64,000 nt of DNA from Toxorhynchites rutilus septentrionalis. Lineage: Eukaryota > Arthropoda > Insecta > Diptera > Culicidae. Positions 34,241 through 48,787 of the stretch are shown piece by piece; position 1 is the stretch's first letter; the number at the start of each line of letters is the position of its first letter. A program made the translations under genes and the position numbers. The stretch spans positions 162,396,108 through 162,460,107 of the forward strand of contig NC_073746.1 of assembly GCF_029784135.1 (NCBI RefSeq), given 5' to 3'. The notes beneath the pieces were generated by a model. It did not search any database, was not told where the DNA came from, and saw only the letters and a program-made list of their open reading frames with translations.

Positions 34241-35105
34241 ATCATGTTGAGTTCAATGGCCGAGTATTGGCTAACTTCAATTCAACCGTACGATAGTATG
34301 ATAAGGATTTGCGACATGAATGTAGCCATTGTAATATCGTGTTGGCATTATATTGTAGAACCAATGGTAAACTAGATTAATGTTCTTTTTCGAACAGGCG
34401 ACTTCATTTTGGTGGGTGATTTGATGCGATCTATCACGCTGTTGCATTACAAGCAAATGGGAGTAGTTGTGAGGAGATCGATTTCAACAAAATTTCTCAA
34501 AACTATTGATACAGCAGTAACAATATTGGATGACGATGCGTTCCTTGGGTGGACAACAGCAAGTATCTATTTGTTTGCCTAAAAGATGGGTAAGTAGGAT
34601 TTCCGTAGCTCTGTTTATCATAAGAACACTTTTTGTATTTTTTTTAAGGACCACAACAACGGGCGACGAACGATAGCAAATGCCAGAGGTTCCTCAATTC
34701 ATGCCATGGTTCGCTCGTGATGCAAAACATTGGTGAGCGAACGACGCCGACAACGGGCTGTGTGCTATTTGGCACGGTCTGATCACAAATAACACTCGAT
34801 TATTATGAATTTCTTCGAAAGTTACGGAAAAGTTTGATACAATCAAATCTGTTGGTAAGACTGATTATTCGTATTGGCGTAGTTTCCATACCGAAATGGA
34901 AACGGAACGTTGCGAGGGATTTATTGATGGAGGATGGATAGTGGATAGTGGATAGTTTTCTGGATTTAACTCGGGAAATATATACGATGCATTGGGATTG
35001 CAGATCGACGGGGATGGAACTAAGAAGGAAGCGGCCGTAGATGATAAAATCAAGATTGTAGAAGACCTAACATGGACACATCAGGATGTCCAGTGTTGGT
35101 CATGA
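34241..35105 (+). pseudogene. DDB1: DDB1 3' fragment (U4)
   Basis: Copy of the DDB1 fragment with the U1 set of stops, frameshifts and intron remnants. Confidence 0.82.
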
Positions 35106-35375
35106 TTATTGAATGAATGCTATCAGTTGTTGCTATAGTTGCGAAAAATAATTTCATGTTTGTAGGATAATAAAGAAATTCCAGTAAACGTATTGTTTAC
35201 TACACATTATTTGAACTCGAATAGTCATGAACGACGGATTTCTCAAAATTATCTATGAGTTTTATCAAAACTTTATTATTTTTGGGAAGAAACGTGGAAC
35301 ATTCAGGGCAAGAGCGGGGATGTTGATCGAATCGTGATGCGTGTTTGGATTTGATGCTCTTTGAGTCGGTAGATA

Positions 35376-35691
35376 TCAACCTGATTGCACTGCTGACGCT
35401 CCCTTGTATTCACTGTAAGAAGAATATTGAAATATGTTATGAGATACAATTTGAATGAAATATAGTGATCAGGTATACCTATAAGGTTGGATATTTCCTA
35501 GCGTTTGTAACTTCTCATCGGACTTGACACTATCAAGTGTCAAATCATATTCTGGAGAAATGTCGACCTTACGAATTAATAAATAGGTTAGTTGATCTTG
35601 GAATGCGATCATATTACTTATTCTTATTCGACAGCTTCTTTCGCTCAAGCTGATCCTGCAGCGCGATGCCTTTCTTGAACTCAACCGTGAA
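35376..35691 (-). pseudogene. Gene-X terminal exons (U4)
   Basis: Same as U1, without visible private change. Confidence 0.4.
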
Positions 35692-35858
35692 CTGAAAGAC
35701 CATTTGTAATGTCGAGGAATACTAGCTGCAGCACGGTAAGATCACGAGGCAGACGTACCGGTCATCGGGTAGGGGTCGAGCCTCCCTCGCAGTGCGTGAT
35801 GATAAAAAAACATTTTAGTGGTGTCTGGCAGTGATTGAGTAGCCGCTGGGCCGCCGCC

Positions 35859-37238
35859 ATGGTGGACGTCCCCGGCTCCGCACCTACGGTGTGGGGCCAT
35901 AAAGGCGGTGCGAACTACCGTAATATTCAAGGCAGTTATTCAGGAGCAACGTTACCAGAACATATGGATCCGGCTGGTGAACACGGTGAGCTTATTGTAC
36001 TGCGCATTACTGGTGTTGGCGATGACGGTAAAGATAAGAATCTCCCCCCGCCCCTTTTCTCATTCGCAAATCTATTGAGAGCTGTGTTAAAGAAATCGAG
36101 GGCTTATGCCCTTAAAGTTCGTAATAAAAAAAGCGGAGGCTCTGTCACAGCTGACACAATTATCTGATGGTACAAACGTCAAGGTCACCTACCAAAAACA
36201 CTTGAACAGCACCAAGTGTGTTGTTAGTTGCGCACAAACAATTAATATGTCGGAGGAGGACATTGTGGACTGCCTCAAAGACCAAAAAGTGGCAGCGACT
36301 AGCAGACTCAAACGACGGACCGGTCCAGACGCGATAGAAAACACTCCTGCGTTAATCCTGACAGTTAATGGTACATGTACACCTGAATTAATCTATTTTG
36401 GCTATCTGCGAGTAAGAACGAGGCCGTATTACCCGTCGCCCATGCAATGCTTTAATTGCTGGGCATTTGGTCACACAAAAACAAAGTGTAGACAAAACAC
36501 GCCAACCTGTGGGAATTGTTCCGTAACCCATGTGATTCCAGCGGAAGGAGGCAGTCCTGGATCGAAGAATAAATGACCTGGTGAAAAAAATAGAAGAAAA
36601 AGATCTTACCATCGCGAACATGGCCGCTTCAATGGAGTTACAACGCATCGAGGCGTTAAAAAACACGGAGATGATCAAGTCTCTGGTGGATAAAATCGAT
36701 CAGATGGCCAACACACTAGCGGCCATGGAGTAACGATTGACCCAGAAGGACAAAATCATCACTCTGCAACAGAAGAAGATATCTAGAGCCAGGTCATTAT
36801 TGCCCCAAACAAAAATTGCCGAAACATCCGGGGTAACAAAAGACACCCATTCCAGACCTTCCTCCTTGTTCAACACCCCTACATCCTCCCGACCGGCCAA
36901 ATCCACAAGTATAATACCACAAAACTCCAGCTTGGTCATCTACTCCGACTCCGACATAGAATCCATCGAACTAGATGACACGCTTATGAAAACACAATCT
37001 CCGTCTACACCAGTACTTCTTACCAGCTTACCAGCCTGGAGATCGAACTACAAATGCAACACCCTCGAATAAAAGAAAACCCGAATCCCCGCTTATACAA
37101 CCACCGAAGAACATTCGTCAGAGATCGTCAACAGTAGGCAAGCAACCCGCCTTGCCTCCAGATAACACTCGACCCAATCAGCGATCAGACTCTCAATACC
37201 CACCGCCGACTAGTGGTAAGGACCGTCAGCCCAAATAG
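35859..37238 (+). pseudogene. Retroelement ORF1, broken (U4)
   Basis: Complete span with the C6 run and type-A substitutions before the zinc knuckle. A private Ser-to-Ile change lies in the Ser-rich part (PQTKIAET, near 36816). Ends at TAG 37236-37238. Confidence 0.75.
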
Positions 37239-37986
37239 TGTTTCGTCCAACTCTTACCTCACCTGTCGCCAACCACTACTCCACCAATCAGCTCTCCGGT
37301 AAGGGTGGCAACACCTATTCCCCGACGAACTACGTGGGAATTGTACCTGAACTCGGGACGCACAAGGGTGGCAACACCTGTTCCCTGAAGGACCACGTGG
37401 GACCAGCACCACAAATTGGGACGCACAAGGGCGGTAACGTCTATTCCCCGAAGGACTGCGTGGGAACTGCTTCAGATCTCGGGACGCACAAGAGTGGAAT
37501 CAGTGGAATCTCGTTCCACGATCGATTTCACTGGAGTTTCTTCTTCCGACATTGTGCAACTTCCGTTACCCTGTGTCATTACCACCGAAGTATCCATCGC
37601 CAAATCACAAAGTAGCGCAGAGGATTGCAGTGACGCCGAACCGTTTTTTTCCGCCGTCGGGTCAAGTGAACGAACGCTGGTTTAGAATTCTACTCCCAGT
37701 TCCCGAGCACCGCTGTCTCGTTCGACAATACCACATATCGTTGCCATTGCGATCCTTCCAGCTGCCGACACAACACCATCCACAGTTGATGTCCCAATCC
37801 GCCGAAGATCCGCTCGTCTCGCCGCCAGGGCTAAGCCGGCCGCCACAACCACTCCACTTGAAGCTCATGCCAGGCCTGTCTCGCCTATGCCAGCCGAAGC
37901 GAGGTCCGATGCCAATATCTATGATGCATGGAGACGTAGCCGAGGAGATCCCACGCAAGCTATGGCCGGGAGTTTAAGCTCCCCAA

Positions 37987-40900
37987 ATGAACCTCACCAT
38001 CTTTCCTCGGTTGCTTCCGAGTGGAATGGCTGCCCAACCTGTTATCGTCGGTGGAGTTCCACCGGGAATCATCACATCCAGTACCACTACATATCTGATT
38101 CCCCACCACACCGCCCATCACCAGGAAAGTATGTCCACCAACACATCCACCAACCTCGCTCTGCAATGGAACATCAATGGACTGTACAACAACTTGGGAG
38201 AACTGGAGACCCTTGACCGAGAGTTATGTCCGTCCATCATCGCACTCCAAGAGATAAATCGAGTTTCCCCAACAAACATACAGAAAATTGTCGGGGTTAA
38301 ATTCCACTGGCACACTAAGCGGGGCTCCGTTTTGCAACACTCTGTTGCTTTGGGTGTCCGGAGAAACATTCTCCATTTGCGAAAAACAAATATCCACTGA
38401 CCTGCCAATAATAGCCGTCCAAATCGAGGCCCCGATTCCGGTGACCATCATTTGTATATACCTGCCATGAGGCATAATCCCGGAACTACGACGGAAGCTG
38501 CTTGAGGCGTTAGCAAGCTTGGAGGACCCAAAAATCATCTTGGGGGACTTCAATGCTCATCACCGCAACTGGGGAATTCAAACACCAAATGTCAGAGGGA
38601 ATATCATCGCCTACCTCTTGGAGGTGATGGAGCTCTCGGTCTTAAATGACGGCACTGACACTTTCCGTAGAGGTACGAGCAACACAGCCTTTGATATTTC
38701 AGCAGCTAATCTCAACTTGGTGGATAGGTTAGGGTGGAACAAAGCCGACGACATTCATGGCAGTGACCATCACCCGATAACCATCAGCTTCAACGGCCCG
38801 CCGCCGCTCGCAACTCGCAGACCAAGATGGATCTTCGAAAGAGCTGACTGGACAGCTTTTCAAACATCTTCCGACTTCTTGATATATAGAGACAACCCAA
38901 CCACCTTTGCCACTTTCAACAAAATCATTATGGAGGCGGCCGAAGCCTTCATCCCAAGAACGAAAACCACTCCGGGGAAGAAAGCGCTGCATTGATGGTC
39001 TGCGTACGGCCAAACGACTACCAGCAGGAGACCCAATGAAGGAAGTTGCCATGAACAGGTATCGAGCGCAACATATCAGAGTACGGCGGTTAATCCGGAA
39101 GGTGAAGTTAGACAGTTGGACTGGTTTTCTAGAGTCTATCAACGAAAACCAGTCCTCTGCGGATCTTTGGCGCAAAGTAAACGCACTAAATGGGAAGAGA
39201 AGGTCACACAACCCCATTCGTCAAGGTATTACTAGGCTGTGTCTCCAACCTGCAGCGATCCGGTTGATACTTCGAACACGCTCGGTGAATATTTCGCGGG
39301 ATTGTCCTCGATCTCCGAATATGAGCCCGATTTCATCCGTCGACAGGGAGCGGGTATCACTTCGGTCAGCAACTTTGTGGTCCCTGTGAGTCATCCTAAT
39401 AATCCTCTAAATCGGAACTTCATCATCGAGGAACTTTCTGTCGCCCTATGTTCCGCAAAAAGTCAACTGGCCCTGACGGTATCGGCTACAAGATGCTGAA
39501 ACATGGAATACACACGAATTTCCCGAGGGTTGGAGACACAGCCTAGAAATACCTATACCTAAGGTCGGTCAAAGCAGCAACAACGTGAAAGGCTACTGTC
39601 CAATTTCCTTAACCTCCTGTTCATCCAAGATCCTGGAAAGAATGGCGAATAGGCGCCTGGTCACCTTTCTAACGGAAAATAGAAAATTGCACTATCAACA
39701 GTTCGCCTTCCGACCAGGTATGGGCACCAACAACAACTTCGCGACCCTCGGAGACGTGATAGCCGAAGCCAACAGGAACCGTCAGCACATGTAGAGAACC
39801 TTTGAGGTCAAAATTGGTAACATCAGCTCCCGAGCTTTCCAAAAGGAAACAGGAGTACCTCAAGGTTCTGTCCTTGTCGTCACCCTCTTTCTCGTCGCCA
39901 TGAGTAGCCTGTTCCAGGTCCTGCCTGGGAGAGTCTTCGTGTTTGTCTACGCGGACGACACTCTTTTGATGGCAGTGAGTGACACCCATAGGATTCCAAG
40001 CATCAGAATACAGGCAGCTACCAATGCCATCGGCCGGTGGGCGGCCGAGAGAGGATTTAGACTTTCAGCGCAGAAGAGCGACCATATGGTGATTTGCAGC
40101 GACAGACATCAGGGTCCCAACTCCAGGGTCAAGCTATACAAAAACAACATTCCTCGCCGGAAAACGCTAAAGATCCTTGGAGTGTTTGTTGACCACAAAC
40201 GTAACTTCCTCCGTCATTTCGAGGAAGTTAAGAACAGCTGTGCCACCCGGTTGAATCTATTGAAAACCATTTTCAAACCGCACCGAAGCAACAACAGAAA
40301 TATCCGGCTACAGGTGGCCAAAGCCATCATCACCAGCCGCCTCACTTATGGCCTTGAACTGACGTGTTTGGCTGGAGACAAGCTCCCAAAATCTCTGGCA
40401 CCGATTTACAACAAAGCACTACTGACTGTCTCCGGTCTCCTGCCAACACCAGCTGCCTCTGTCTGCGCTAAAATTGGAGAACCTCCTTTCGATCTAATCA
40501 CAGACTCGGCGATCGTAGTCAGGACTGCCAGTTTCTTGTCAAAAACTAGCGGTAGAGGGGAGACCCACCTAACCGCCCTTAGCAACACGATCCTGCAGCG
40601 TTTGGCGCATCCCAACCTCCCCCCGGTGGCAAAACAATCCTGGTTTGGTGCGAACGACTGGAGGTTCCCAACTGTTCTCGTCGAGAACGGTATTCGGGAC
40701 AACTTTCGAGCCGGGACGTGCTCGATCGGTCTGCTAGAATATTTCAAGGCCATCATAGCGGAAAAATACCGTCTCCACGAGATCAGATACTCGGACGGCT
40801 CAAAAGGACCATCGGGAGTTGGATTTGGGGTGAGCGATAATAAGAATAGTCTGATTTCCAGCAAGAAACTCGCGGACATCTGCCAGGTCTTCTCGTCCGA

Positions 40901-41543
40901 AGTGGTCGGCATCATCGAGGCAACTACAACTTCATCTTCCAAGCCGTTGTTGGTCGTCTCCGATTCAGCAAGCGCCATTGATGCCATCGGTGCGACCACG
41001 TCCAAACATCCATGGGTACAGGCCATCAGGAAGTATATATTGCCCGACACTGTGCTCATGTGGGTCCCCGGACACAACGGCATCGCAGGGAATGAAGCGG
41101 CTGACCGGTTTGCCGGAATCGGTCACACAAGACCGTTCTTCATTCGGGATGTGCCGCTTGACGATGTGAAGTTGTGGATCTCCAACTCTTTCCGCACCTT
41201 TTGGACCGAAAGGTGGTTCGCAGAGAGGAGGCAGTTCCTCAGAAAAGTCAAGGGCACTATTATCAGGTTTGACGATGTTAAAGGAACGAATCCTGTCCAG
41301 ACTGAGGACCGGTCACTGCTCGGTCTCACACGGATTCAATAGAGGACCCTCCCATCTACTCTGCGACCTCTACCAAATCCACAACTCCGCGAACACTTCT
41401 TGTGTGGTTGCCCGAAATTTGATGATCTGCGAAACCTTCATGGAATCAGCGGGAGTGTAAGAGACATCTTAAGGGACGATCCAGCAAGAGTAGCACCGCT
41501 TGTCTGCTACCTAAAAGATGCAGAACTATTTTTTAAGATCTAG
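37987..41543 (+). pseudogene. Retroelement ORF2, broken (U4)
   Basis: The endonuclease is readable with SDHHPI intact, broken by the two shared frameshifts. The motif-A block is lost with a TAG at 39792-39794. YADD at 39948-39959. From 39900 a 480-codon frame spans YADD, thumb and RNase H, and ends after the 11-bp deletion. Confidence 0.8.
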
Positions 41544-42225
41544 CGTCTGAACAATGGATCAGACAAGAAGATCCTTGTTCCTTCCCCTCCACGATGAAGG
41601 AGAATAAGAACGCTTCGGCATCTTCAACGGCACGGATTCCTCTCCACTGGCCTGGAGCCATGGGTCGAGGACATCCTTGCCATCTGGTCCAACAATCAAA
41701 CAGCAAGTTCTTCGTTAAGTTATGTTTCGCAAAAGGATTTTTATGTGTTTAATTTTTACGTCCAATTTTTATGTGATAATTTTATGTGCAATCTGTTCCC
41801 AACGAAACCTTGCGGCAATGCCGTCGATAAAGAGGCGAACCAGCCCAGGAGGCTGAAAACCTCTCAAATAAAGAATAACAAAAAAATCCTATTCGTTCGA
41901 AAATCAGAATAAGGGTGATAAACGAGCGACTTAAAAAAATAACAACGTAGTTCTACGTCAACAATGCGGTCGTATCTTGGACAAAACCTCCTATAACTTT
42001 TTTCTTTCTATTATACAAGCGTTCAATCATAAAACTATTGCATAGCATGGAGAAACGATATGGATAAATGGGAAAAAATTTAATGAAACAGTATAAATTA
42101 CATATTAAAGAAGTTTATTTCAAATTAACAATTCATTTATTGAACAACAAAAGTTAGAAACAAAATTTCAAAAAAGTGTCATTGTCCAAAAATACACGCT
42201 CTGTAGGATTCGCCTGGATCATCTA

Positions 42226-43396
42226 TCATCTATCATTGGAAAGGAAATCGCTCGCTTGGTCCATCATCTGTGAGAAATAAATAATAATGTTACAAATTTG
42301 TAAATCATATAACTTTGAAATAAATACTCATGTCACATATCCTGTCTGTCATTTGTTGATAGCTGAGTCATCCGAAAAGGGCAACCCTAGCCAATAAGGC
42401 TCTCAGAAACTCAGAAAGAAACAAGAGAAAGAAATATTAGTAATATTTTAAACGGAAAAACGAAAAAATAAATAAATAAAATATGAACTGGTAATAATAA
42501 ATCAAATCCGCAACAGTATATAGAAAGATATAAAAAATAAATGCATGTGGAATAAAACAAAACTACAGAAAATGTAGTACGACAATAACAATAAATAAAT
42601 AGAATGAAATCATCCAAAGATCAAATGTTCCTTATGGAAAAAATAATAAACTGGTAACAATAAAATAAATCCGCTACAGTATATAGAAAGATATAAAAAA
42701 ATGAATGCAACAAAAAACGAAACCAATATGTACAATAGAACTCGCAACAACAACAAAAAATCAAACAATAAATATTCAACAACTAATAACTCTGTCATCC
42801 GATCCATATATGCTTTAAGGGAAAAGCGACTGCGCCACCTCGCCTACCATAAGGATTATAAATTTAAAACAACATCGCTTTAGAAACTTTACCTCTTTCT
42901 CAGCTTTCAGTCGTCGATTTTCCTGCCGCAATTTTATATTTTCCGCTTCCATCCTCCGAAGTTCTCCTATAAGATTCCTGTTCTGGACAATCATATATTC
43001 CAACTCCGTTGCATCTACTGGTTCCCAGTAGTACAAATCTTCATCATCATCGACAAAAATTGTTTCACTGGGCACCAGTGGCGGAGGAACTTCATCCTCG
43101 ATCATCACTTCGTTTTGATGCATCTGGATCCGAATTGGCTGTAAATAAAAGTTTTGTTAACACTGTACACACTCAGAAATATTTTTTCCTACCTTGATAT
43201 CTTCATTCTGTGGTTTTCCACTACGTCTTTCATAACTTCCTGGTTCGCGGTTGGCCCAAGAACGCGTTGGAACCCTCAAGCTGACTGGAATCCTCGATGT
43301 AACGGTACCTCGCTTCATTTTGTGTGGTGATGGGATTATAACTGCTTCTCTCTTGATAATTATAATCCTCAGTGGAGAAAATGTTTGCATCAACAC
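42226..43396 (-). CDS. Small leucine-zipper protein, geminin-like, U5 copy
   Basis: Exons 43396-43193, 43138-42893 and 42267-42226. Protein unchanged; type-B variants fall in the large intron. Confidence 0.5.
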
Positions 43397-44046
43397 AATG
43401 CTTGCTTCGATTGAATCAAAACTTGGAAAATGGCACTAGCCTGCTTTGCACTGTTTTTTTTATCTCGTTATTGTATCTTACATTATGTGAAAAATGACTT
43501 TGGTGTGATTTTGAAGTTGATGAAACATAAAATTAATAGTTACTGATTCTTAATTAGTTTTTAGATACTAAAAATGAAATGTTATTTTTCAACAATATAG
43601 GATCGGAGTTTAACAATTGTTTCTTGTTACGATCAAGCAAAAGCTATAAATAATTAATTTATTGGATAATCATGGATTTTCTTTTCGGTCGTTCTGTTAC
43701 CATATCGCATATTTAACATAGTAATCTATTGCTTTGTTTGCAAACTGCGGTAACGAAATATTTTATGTATTTTCCTAGAATTTGAAAAAGTATGTGACTA
43801 CAAAATGGTCTGTAACGAAAATGAAATCTGACATCCCTACCAACAACCGAAGGAACGAACCGTACAGAATACCAATCCCAAAATACCAATACACCTTCTT
43901 GAAACCACATCACTTTTGCAAGTGTCAAAACAGTGCCGAAATTATTGACGTGTAAGTTTCTTATCCCACTAACAATTGGCAGCGAAAACTGTCTGTTTCT
44001 ATGAAAAAATATTTAATTTCCTCCTGACAGTAGTAAATATTCGCTG

Positions 44047-45030
44047 ATGAACTTTATAAAAAGTGGTTTGCAGTCAGTGCTGGGTTCTCAGGAACCTGGG
44101 GCGCTGCAAAGTGGTGCCAAAACTGTATGAAACAACGAAATTTGGGTCAGAAACTCATTCTAAACCTTTTAAATTATTATGCCCCTCTGGAACAGGTAGA
44201 ACAAGTGAGTGCTTCGACACTACTCGAGGATCGCCGCGATGCTTGCAGAGCGCTCAGGGCTCTTTCGAAAAAAATATCGCGTGGAAGTGGGAGCCCAAGG
44301 TATGCACGCTCTTCTCCAAGTCATGGAAATGGATAGAGCCGATCCGGAGATAATTGGGTACTGCTTGGACACCCTCTGTCATATCACTTCTCAGGAACAG
44401 TTCGAAGAAGACAACCCGGACAACCCAAGCGTGACGGTCAACATAGGAGAACAATTTACGGAGATGTTCCTCAAGTCGAACGAGAATGTGAGCTTGATTT
44501 TGAATTGTCTGGAAGAGTACGATTTTTGGGTTCGCTGGTCGGCTATTAAGTTGTTGACCAGTTTGTTAGCGAACAAAACGAAGGACATACAGGAAATCGT
44601 TCTTGTTAGCCCAATGGACGTTTCCAAGTTGATGGATTTGCTGGTTGACAGCCGAGAAGTTATTAGAAATGATGTATTGCTACTGTTGATACAGCTTACC
44701 AAAGGAAACGCAAACATCCAAAAAATTGTAGCTTTTGAAAATGCTTTTGATCGATTGTTTGATGTTATCAAGGAGGAAGGATGCGCAGATGGTGGAATTG
44801 TCGTGGAGGATTGTTTATTTCTGATGATGAACTTGCTTAAAAACATTCCCAGTAATCAGCAGTTCTTCAAAGAAGGATCCTACATCCAGCGGTTGGCGCC
44901 AATGTTTGTTATTTCACAGGTTTCGTCACTAACTTCCGGTCAACTTTTGTGCGGGGGACTGTTCAGCAACCATCCGCTCTCCAATTGGTTCTCGGCTGTT
45001 TCTTTAGCGCATGCCCTCATTGTTAGTTAA
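44047..45030 (+). pseudogene. p115: p115/Uso1 5' fragment, broken (U5)
   Basis: Shared A7 frameshift at 44268-44274 and shared internal deletion. The long frame from 44209 encodes the same residues as U1, U2 and U4. Confidence 0.85.
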
Positions 45031-45041
45031 GCGAGAAGGTA

Positions 45042-45906
45042 ATCATGTTGAGTTCAATGGCCGAGTATTGGCTAACATCAATTCAACCGTACGATAGTAT
45101 GATAAGGATTTGCGACATGAATGTAGCCATTGTAATATCGTGTTGGCATTATATTGTAGAACCAATGGTAAACTAGATTAATGTTCTTTTTCGAACAGGC
45201 GACTTCATTTTGGTGGGTGATTTGATGCGATCTATCACGCTGTTGCATTACAAGCAAATGGGAGTAGTTGTGAGGAGATCGATTTCAACAAAATTTCTCA
45301 AAACTATTGATACAGCAGTAACAATATTGGATGACGATGCGTTCCTTGGGTGGACAACAGCAAGTATCTATTTGTTTGCCTAAAAGATGGGTAAGTAGGA
45401 TTTCCGTAGCTCTGTTTATCATAAGAACACTTTTTGTATTTTTTTTAAGGACCACAACAACGGGCGACGAACGATAGCAAATGCCAGAGGTTCCTCAATT
45501 CATGCCATGGTTCGCTCGTGATGCAAAACATTGGTGAGCGAACGACGCCGACAACGGGCTGTGTGCTATTTGGCACGGTCTGATCACAAATAACACTCGA
45601 TTATTATGAATTTCTTCGAAAGTTACGGAAAAGTTTGATACAATCAAATCTGTTGGTAAGACTGATTATTCGTATTGGCGTAGTTTCCATACCGAAATGG
45701 AAACGGAACGTTGCGAGGGATTTATTGATGGAGGATGGATAGTGGATAGTGGATAGTTTTCTGGATTTAACTCGGGAAATATATACGATGCATTGGGATT
45801 GCAGATCGACGGGGATGGAACTAAGAAGGAAGCGGCCGTAGATGATAAAATCAAGATTGTAGAAGACCTAACATGGACACATCAGGATGTCCAGTGTTGG
45901 TCATGA
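45042..45906 (+). pseudogene. DDB1: DDB1 3' fragment (U5)
   Basis: As U2, except for the type-C-like base near 45078 (CTAACATCAATT). Confidence 0.82.
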
Positions 45907-46176
45907 TTATTGAATGAATGCTATCAGTTGTTGCTATAGTTGCGAAAAATAATTTCATGTTTGTAGGATAATAAAGAAATTCCAGTAAACGTATTGTTTA
46001 CTACACATTATTTGAACTCGAATAGTCATGAACGACGGATTTCTCAAAATTATCTATGAGTTTTATCAAAACTTTATTATTTTTGGGAAGAAACGTGGAA
46101 CATTCAGGGCAAGAGCGGGGATGTTGATCGAATCGTGATGCGTGTTTGGATTTGATGCTCTTTGAGTCGGTAGATA

Positions 46177-46492
46177 TCAACCTGATTGCACTGCTGACGC
46201 TCCCTTGTATTCACTGTAAGAAGAATATTGAAATATGTTATGAGATACAATTTGAATGAAATATAGTGATCAGGTATACCTATTAGGTTGGATATTTCCT
46301 AGCGTTTGTAACTTCTCATCGGACTTGACACTATCAAGTGTCAAATCATATTCTGGAGAAATGTCGACCTTACGAATTAATAAATAGGTTAGTTGATCTT
46401 GGAATGCGATCATATTACTTATTCTTATTCGACAGCTTCTTTCGCTCAAGCTGATCCTGCAGCGCGATGCCTTTCTTGAACTCAACCGTGAA
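46177..46492 (-). pseudogene. Gene-X terminal exons (U5)
   Basis: Same exons; the type-B intronic substitution near 46284 is shared with U2. Confidence 0.4.
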
Positions 46493-46659
46493 CTGAAAGA
46501 CCATTTGTAATGTCGAGGAATACTAGCTGCAGCACGGTAAGATCACGAGGCAGACGTACCGGTCATCGGGTAGGGGTCGAGCCTCCCTCGCAGTGCGTGA
46601 TGATAAAAAAACATTTTAGTGGTGTCTGGCAGTGATTGAGTAGCCGCTGGGCCGCCGCC

Positions 46660-48039
46660 ATGGTGGACGTCCCCGGCTCCGCACCTACGGTGTGGGGCCA
46701 TAAAGGCGGTGCGAACTACCGTAATATTCAAGGCAGTTATTCAGGAGCAACGTTACCAGAACATATGGATCCGGCTGGTGAACACGGTGAGCTTATTGTA
46801 CTGCGCATTACTGGTGTTGGCGATGACGGTAAAGATAAGAATCTCCCCCCGCCCCTTTTCTCATTCGCAAATCTATTGAGAGCTGTGTTAAAGAAATCGA
46901 GGGCTTATGCCCTTAAAGTTCGTAATAAAAAAAGCGGAGGCTCTGTCACAGCTGACACAATTATCTGATGGTACAAACGTCAAGGTCACCTACCAAAAAC
47001 ACTTGAACAGCACCAAGTGTGTTGTTAGTTGCGCACAAACAATTAATATGTCGGAGGAGGACATTGTGGACTGCCTCAAAGACCAAAAAGTGACAGCGAC
47101 TAGAAGACTCAAACGACGGACCGGTCCAGACGCGATAGAAAACACTCCTGCGTTAATCCTGACAGTTAATGGTACATGTACACCTGAATTAATCTATTTT
47201 GGCTATCTGCGAGTAAGAACGAGGCCGTATTACCCGTCGCCCATGCAATGCTTTAATTGCTGGGCATTTGGTCACACAAAAACAAAGTGTAGACAAAACA
47301 CGCCAACCTGTAGGAATTGTTCCGTAACACATGTGATTCCAGCGGAAGGAGGCAGTCCTGGATCGACGAATAAATGACCTGGTGAAAAAAATAGAAGAAA
47401 TAGATCTTACCATCGCGAACATGGCCGCTTCAATGGAGTTACAACGCATCGAGGCGTTAAAAAACACGGAGATGATCAAGTCTCTGGTGGATAAAATCGA
47501 TCAGATGGCCAACACACTAGCGGCCATGGAGTAACGATTGACCCAGAAGGACAAAATCATCACTCTGCAACAGAAGAAGATATCTAGAGCCAGGTCATTA
47601 TTGCCCCAAACAAAAAGTGCCGAAACATCCGGGGTAACAAAAGACACCCATTCCAGACCTTCCTCCTTGTTCAACACCCCTACATCCTCCCGACCGGCCA
47701 AATCCACAAGTATAATACCACAAAACTCCAGCTTGGTCATCTACTCCGACTCCGACATAGAATCCATCGAACTAGATGACACGCTTATGAAAACACAATC
47801 TCCGTCTACACCAGTACTTCTTACCAGCTTACCAGCCTGGAGATCGAACTACAAATGCAACACCCTCGAATAAAAGAAAACCCGAATCCCCGCTTATACA
47901 ACCACCGAAGAACATTCGTCAGAGATCGTCAACAGTAGGCAAGCAACCCGCCTTGCCTCCAGATAACACTCGACCCAATCAGCGATCAGACTCTCAATAC
48001 CCACCGCCGACTAGTGGTAAGGACCGTCAGCCCAAATAG
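46660..48039 (+). pseudogene. Retroelement ORF1, broken (U5)
   Basis: Shared breaks. Private changes lie around the knuckle: CRNCSVTH instead of CGNCSVTH (near 47312) and a Lys-to-Thr before the stop. Ends at TAG 48037-48039. Confidence 0.75.
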
Positions 48040-48787
48040 TGTTTCGTCCAACTCTTACCTCACCTGTCGCCAACCACTACTCCACCAATCAGCTCTCCGG
48101 TAAGGGTGGCAACACCTATTCCCCGACGAACTACGTGGGAATTGTACCTGAACTCGGGACGCACAAGGGTGGCAACACCTGTTCCCTGAAGGACCACGTG
48201 GGACCAGCACCACAAATTGGGACGCACAAGGGCGGTAACGTCTATTCCCCGAAGGACTGCGTGGGAACTGCTTCAGATCTCGGGACGCACAAGAGTGGAA
48301 TCAGTGGAATCTCGTTCCACGATCGATTTCACTGGAGTTTCTTCTTCCGACATTGTGCAACTTCCGTTACCCTGTGTCATTACCACCGAAGTATCCATCG
48401 CCAAATCACAAAGTAGCGCAGAGGATTGCAGTGACGCCGAACCGTTTTTTTCCGCCGTCGGGTCAAGTGAACGAACGCTGGTTTAGAATTCTACTCCCAG
48501 TTCCCGAGCACCGCTGTCTCGTTCGACAATACCACATATCGTTGCCATTGCGATCCTTCCAGCTGCCGACACAACACCATCCACAGTTGATGTCCCAATC
48601 CGCCGAAGATCCGCTCGTCTCGCCGCCAGGGCTAAGCCGGCCGCCACAACCACTCCACTTGAAGCTCATGCCAGGCCTGTCTCGCCTATGCCAGCCGAAG
48701 CGAGGTCCGATGCCAATATCTATGATGCATGGAGACGTAGCCGAGGAGATCCCACGCAAGCTATGGCCGGGAGTTTAAGCTCCCCAA

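Larger units (their letters stand above)
31086..41886 (+). repeat. Tandem unit U4 (type A')
   Basis: Unit of 10,801 bp. It matches U1 over shared parts, including the 11-bp ORF2 deletion and Thr codons in the RNase H region, but retains the 1,825 bp that U1 lost. It shows what U1 looked like before its deletion. Confidence 0.9.
35761..41886 (+). mobile_element. I-clade-like non-LTR retrotransposon (U4)
   Basis: About 6.1 kb. It has the type-A 3' half, identical in frame structure to U1, plus the endonuclease region that U1 lacks. The 41-bp linker kept in U2 is absent. Confidence 0.85.
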